The notes beneath the pieces were generated by a model, which worked only from the letters and a program-made list of their open reading frames with translations, was not told the origin of the DNA and ran no database searches. A stretch of DNA of 64,000 bases from Dasyornis broadbenti (taxonomy: Eukaryota > Chordata > Aves > Passeriformes > Dasyornithidae). Position 1 is the stretch's first letter. Each line of letters begins with the position of its first letter. The stretch lies in contig VZRN01004257.1 of assembly GCA_013397935.1 (NCBI GenBank), forward strand, positions 1,573,553 through 1,637,552, in the 5' to 3' direction. Shown here in pieces: positions 61,692-64,000 of the stretch. Both the position numbers and the translations under genes were made by a program.

Positions 61692-64000
61692 AAGGCAAAA
61701 AAAACAAGTGACTTTATAAAGCAAATGGATCCTCTGTGAAAAAAAAAAAAATATTTCACTTTTCAAAATGTGTAAAATGGAGAAAACCAAATCTCTCTTC
61801 TTAAAAACCAGCTTCAAATTTTGAAAGGAAAGAATATGATTGACGTGTTAAATCTGGCACATTTGTTAGCTGTCTTGTATCACTCACACTGGGAAAAAAA
61901 ATGGGTCAAGATTCCTATTCAGATAAGTTAGGGTTTCTTTGTTCCTTGAATATGTAACAAATTGTTAAAACCCTTAGGCTTCAGCAAAAAAAAAGAAATC
62001 TTAGAAAGAAGTAGGCAGAAAATGCCAATATGACACCTCTTCTGTAGCTAAACCTTGTCTGAGACACTGCAGGATTGTGTGGTGTCATCAGTTAAACAAG
62101 ACGGGTTGTTAACCACGGGGTTAAACCCTGCTCGGGGAAATCCTTACAACCTTCTCCATTTCCTCACAGAGGTGTAGCTGACACACCCAAAGCTGCACTG
62201 GGCAGAAGCTTCCAAAAGCCTCTACATGAACTCTTGCAGGTTTTGCAATAACCCTCAAGGCGCTCAATTATTTACCCTATCCCTGTCTCTCAGAAAAATC
62301 CAGACTCATTCGTTGTTGAACTGATCAAACCACAAGAGAGTTCACAGAAGAGCTGGGCAGCGTCTTCCTTCACAGCCTGCTGGTGAATGGGCAGCCCTTG
62401 CCACATCTCAGTGGCCAGCGGAACCTCTCCGGCTGCTGAACCTCCCTTTCCTGAAATTTTTCTGTCTGCTATCCACCCCGTTGTGCTGGCACAACAGAAC
62501 AGGAGAAAAATGTCCTGTGAAAAGACAGGACAGGAGGGCTGAAAGAAGAGATGCTTCTTGTGAGGGATGAATGAACGGACAAAAGCCCTTCCCTCAGGAG
62601 AGAGCTGGGCTGCTGGGTGGTAGGAAGGAGTTCTAAGAAGTTGTCATCATCTATAACTCCCCAAAATATCCTGTAATCTCCAAAAATTCACTGAGTTTAA
62701 TCGTTCAGAGAGTGACAGTCTGACGCATCTGTCTTTGCTGTCTGCCATCTCATTTTGCCACTTGCTCTGTTACTGGGACACCATCAAAACACACTTTCAC
62801 TTATTCTGATTTTTTTTATTTTTGCTCTGCCCTGTCCCGAGCTCCCCTTGGCAGCCCCATTCAGTGTCTGTCCCCACACTTGGAGAAACCCACCGGGAGC
62901 TTTACACAGAGCAGGGCTGGCATTTGCCACGCCACCAACGCCTGGCTAACGCAGCAGCGTGGGTTTTGCCAGAAGGGAAAGCCATCTGTGACAGCCCCTC
63001 TGCCAGATCGTGGCTTTCATGGATGATACCAGCTGCATCCAGACCTGGGGAATCGGAACTTTCCTCTCACAGCCCTGGCTCTGGCTGCTTCCTGGCTCCA
63101 TCCTGGAGCGTGAGGGGTGAGGATTCAGGAAGGAAAGCTGGGCATGTGGTGGGTACGAGCCAGGGCCCTGGTGAACACCTCAAGGACAGCCCCGGGGTGT
63201 TCCTGCTCCTCACTCCAGCAGCTGCTGCAGGACCCACACAGATCCAGAGGTGCTTCAGCTTGGAAAACAAACCTGACCCTGCTTTCCACTGAGCAATGTA
63301 CACGGTCCTAATAACGTATGTTTTTACCTAACCTATTGCTAATCAGCTGCTGAGGTGGCCTCTACCCATAATTACCTGCTGCCTCTAACTATTTGGTAAA
63401 AGAGAAACAAAGAGAAGTGTGTTGGCATTTTTGTAGAGGGTAGGCAGTCTAAGGAGAGAGAGATGGACACAATAAAAAAGGGTTGTGACTGTGGCTGTGC
63501 AGCTTTCCCAGAGGCTGAAGGGAATGATCTCAAATGATTCTCCCTCCAGCTGCCTCCAGATCATAAGATCACCTCAGATGTTCCACCAAACACCCAATGA
63601 TTGCAGTTTCACCCCTTTATGTTGTCACACCTATGACTATGGCAAGTTTTCAGACAACTTAATAAGAAGATGGCAAAAACACAGCAAAACCAAACATTTT
63701 TAAGCACAGAATCTCTTAAGGGCTCAAAACAATTTCTTGCTAAAAACAGATTATAACATATGAGCTGGAAATTAACTCCCTTTACTGCCCTTTGATAGAG
63801 AGTTTTTAGGATACTCCAATGCTCCAGAGCAAGGGCAATTTAGCAGCGTTATTGCCTTCTTTTGTCCAAATTCAATGGCACATCCATTTCCTCAAATATT
63901 TACCTTACCCTTAGCAGATTCGCTGCTTTCTTTTTCAGCTGAACTGATGCTGGAGGGTGGGAACTTCCTTATGATCATTTACGAAAATAGTGAAGGATGT
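61692..64000. other. unique non-coding sequence
   Basis: No gene is recognised. A poly-A run lies at 61739-61751. The segment 62850-63290 is GC-rich but CpG-poor (about seven CpG in 62881-63060). It holds a 156-codon plus-strand frame and a shorter minus-strand frame without any domain, so it is treated as GC-rich chance sequence. Confidence 0.55.

Noticed and set aside
62822..63292. 156-codon plus-strand frame in GC-rich DNA
   Set aside because: A second plus-strand frame in another phase and a 78-codon minus-strand frame overlap it, there is no domain, and the Pro/Ser/Gly-rich content is what GC-rich chance sequence gives.
1..64000. Bacterial-style features (operons, ribosome binding sites, CRISPR, insertion sequences)
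   Set aside because: The CR1 elements, the lack of dense coding frames and the composition mark this as vertebrate nuclear DNA. No regularly spaced repeat array is present.
1..64000. Endogenous retrovirus or LTR pair
   Set aside because: No paired long terminal repeats, primer-binding site or recognisable retroviral reading frame was seen on either strand.

Overview
This window reads as non-coding nuclear DNA from a bird. The main evidence is several fragments of the CR1 LINE family, recognisable by the antisense motif around TTTGGGTTGGAAGGGACCTT, the sense 3' end GAGGTCTTTCCCAACTAAAG, and a short terminal repeat of the type (ATTCTGTG)n. The rest fits an avian macrochromosome: low interspersed-repeat density, AT-leaning composition with a few GC-rich patches, short CA and homopolymer microsatellites, and short runs of N inside homopolymers. 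I cannot name the species, though the CR1 copies look compatible with a songbird.

I recognise no protein-coding gene, tRNA, rRNA, known microRNA or CRISPR array. The longest open frames (up to about 210 codons) have no family motif, low-complexity or random-looking composition, and often an equally long frame on the other strand. The window could be a gene desert or part of a very large intron; the sequence alone does not decide.

Layout. 0-7 kb: unique sequence with a 9-bp minisatellite (2.48 kb) and a poly-A run holding an N (3.5 kb). 7.1-7.5 kb: GC-rich patch with a G-quadruplex-like run. 7.5-17.4 kb: unique AT-rich sequence, with an octamer/TATA-like juxtaposition at 14.4 kb. 17.4-17.9 kb: the best CpG-island-like segment. 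21.2-21.7 kb: a second CpG-rich patch. 23.7-25.1 kb: a CR1 3' end (minus strand) and a short internal CR1 scrap. 25-36 kb: unique sequence with several enhancer-like stretches. 36.7-43.6 kb: a perfect hairpin, three more CR1 fragments and a poly-T/poly-A junction. 44-56 kb: many A/T homopolymers, two containing N, a 15-bp triplicate repeat and a (TCTCC)n microsatellite. 56-64 kb: unique sequence with an enhancer-like stretch at 57.7 kb and a pyrimidine tract joined to CAG|GTAAAA at 61.5 kb.

No genes act together here. The points most worth testing are the two CpG-rich patches as possible unannotated promoters, the enhancer-like stretches, and the juxtaposed splice-site motifs if the window proves to be intronic. 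No new biological system could be supported.
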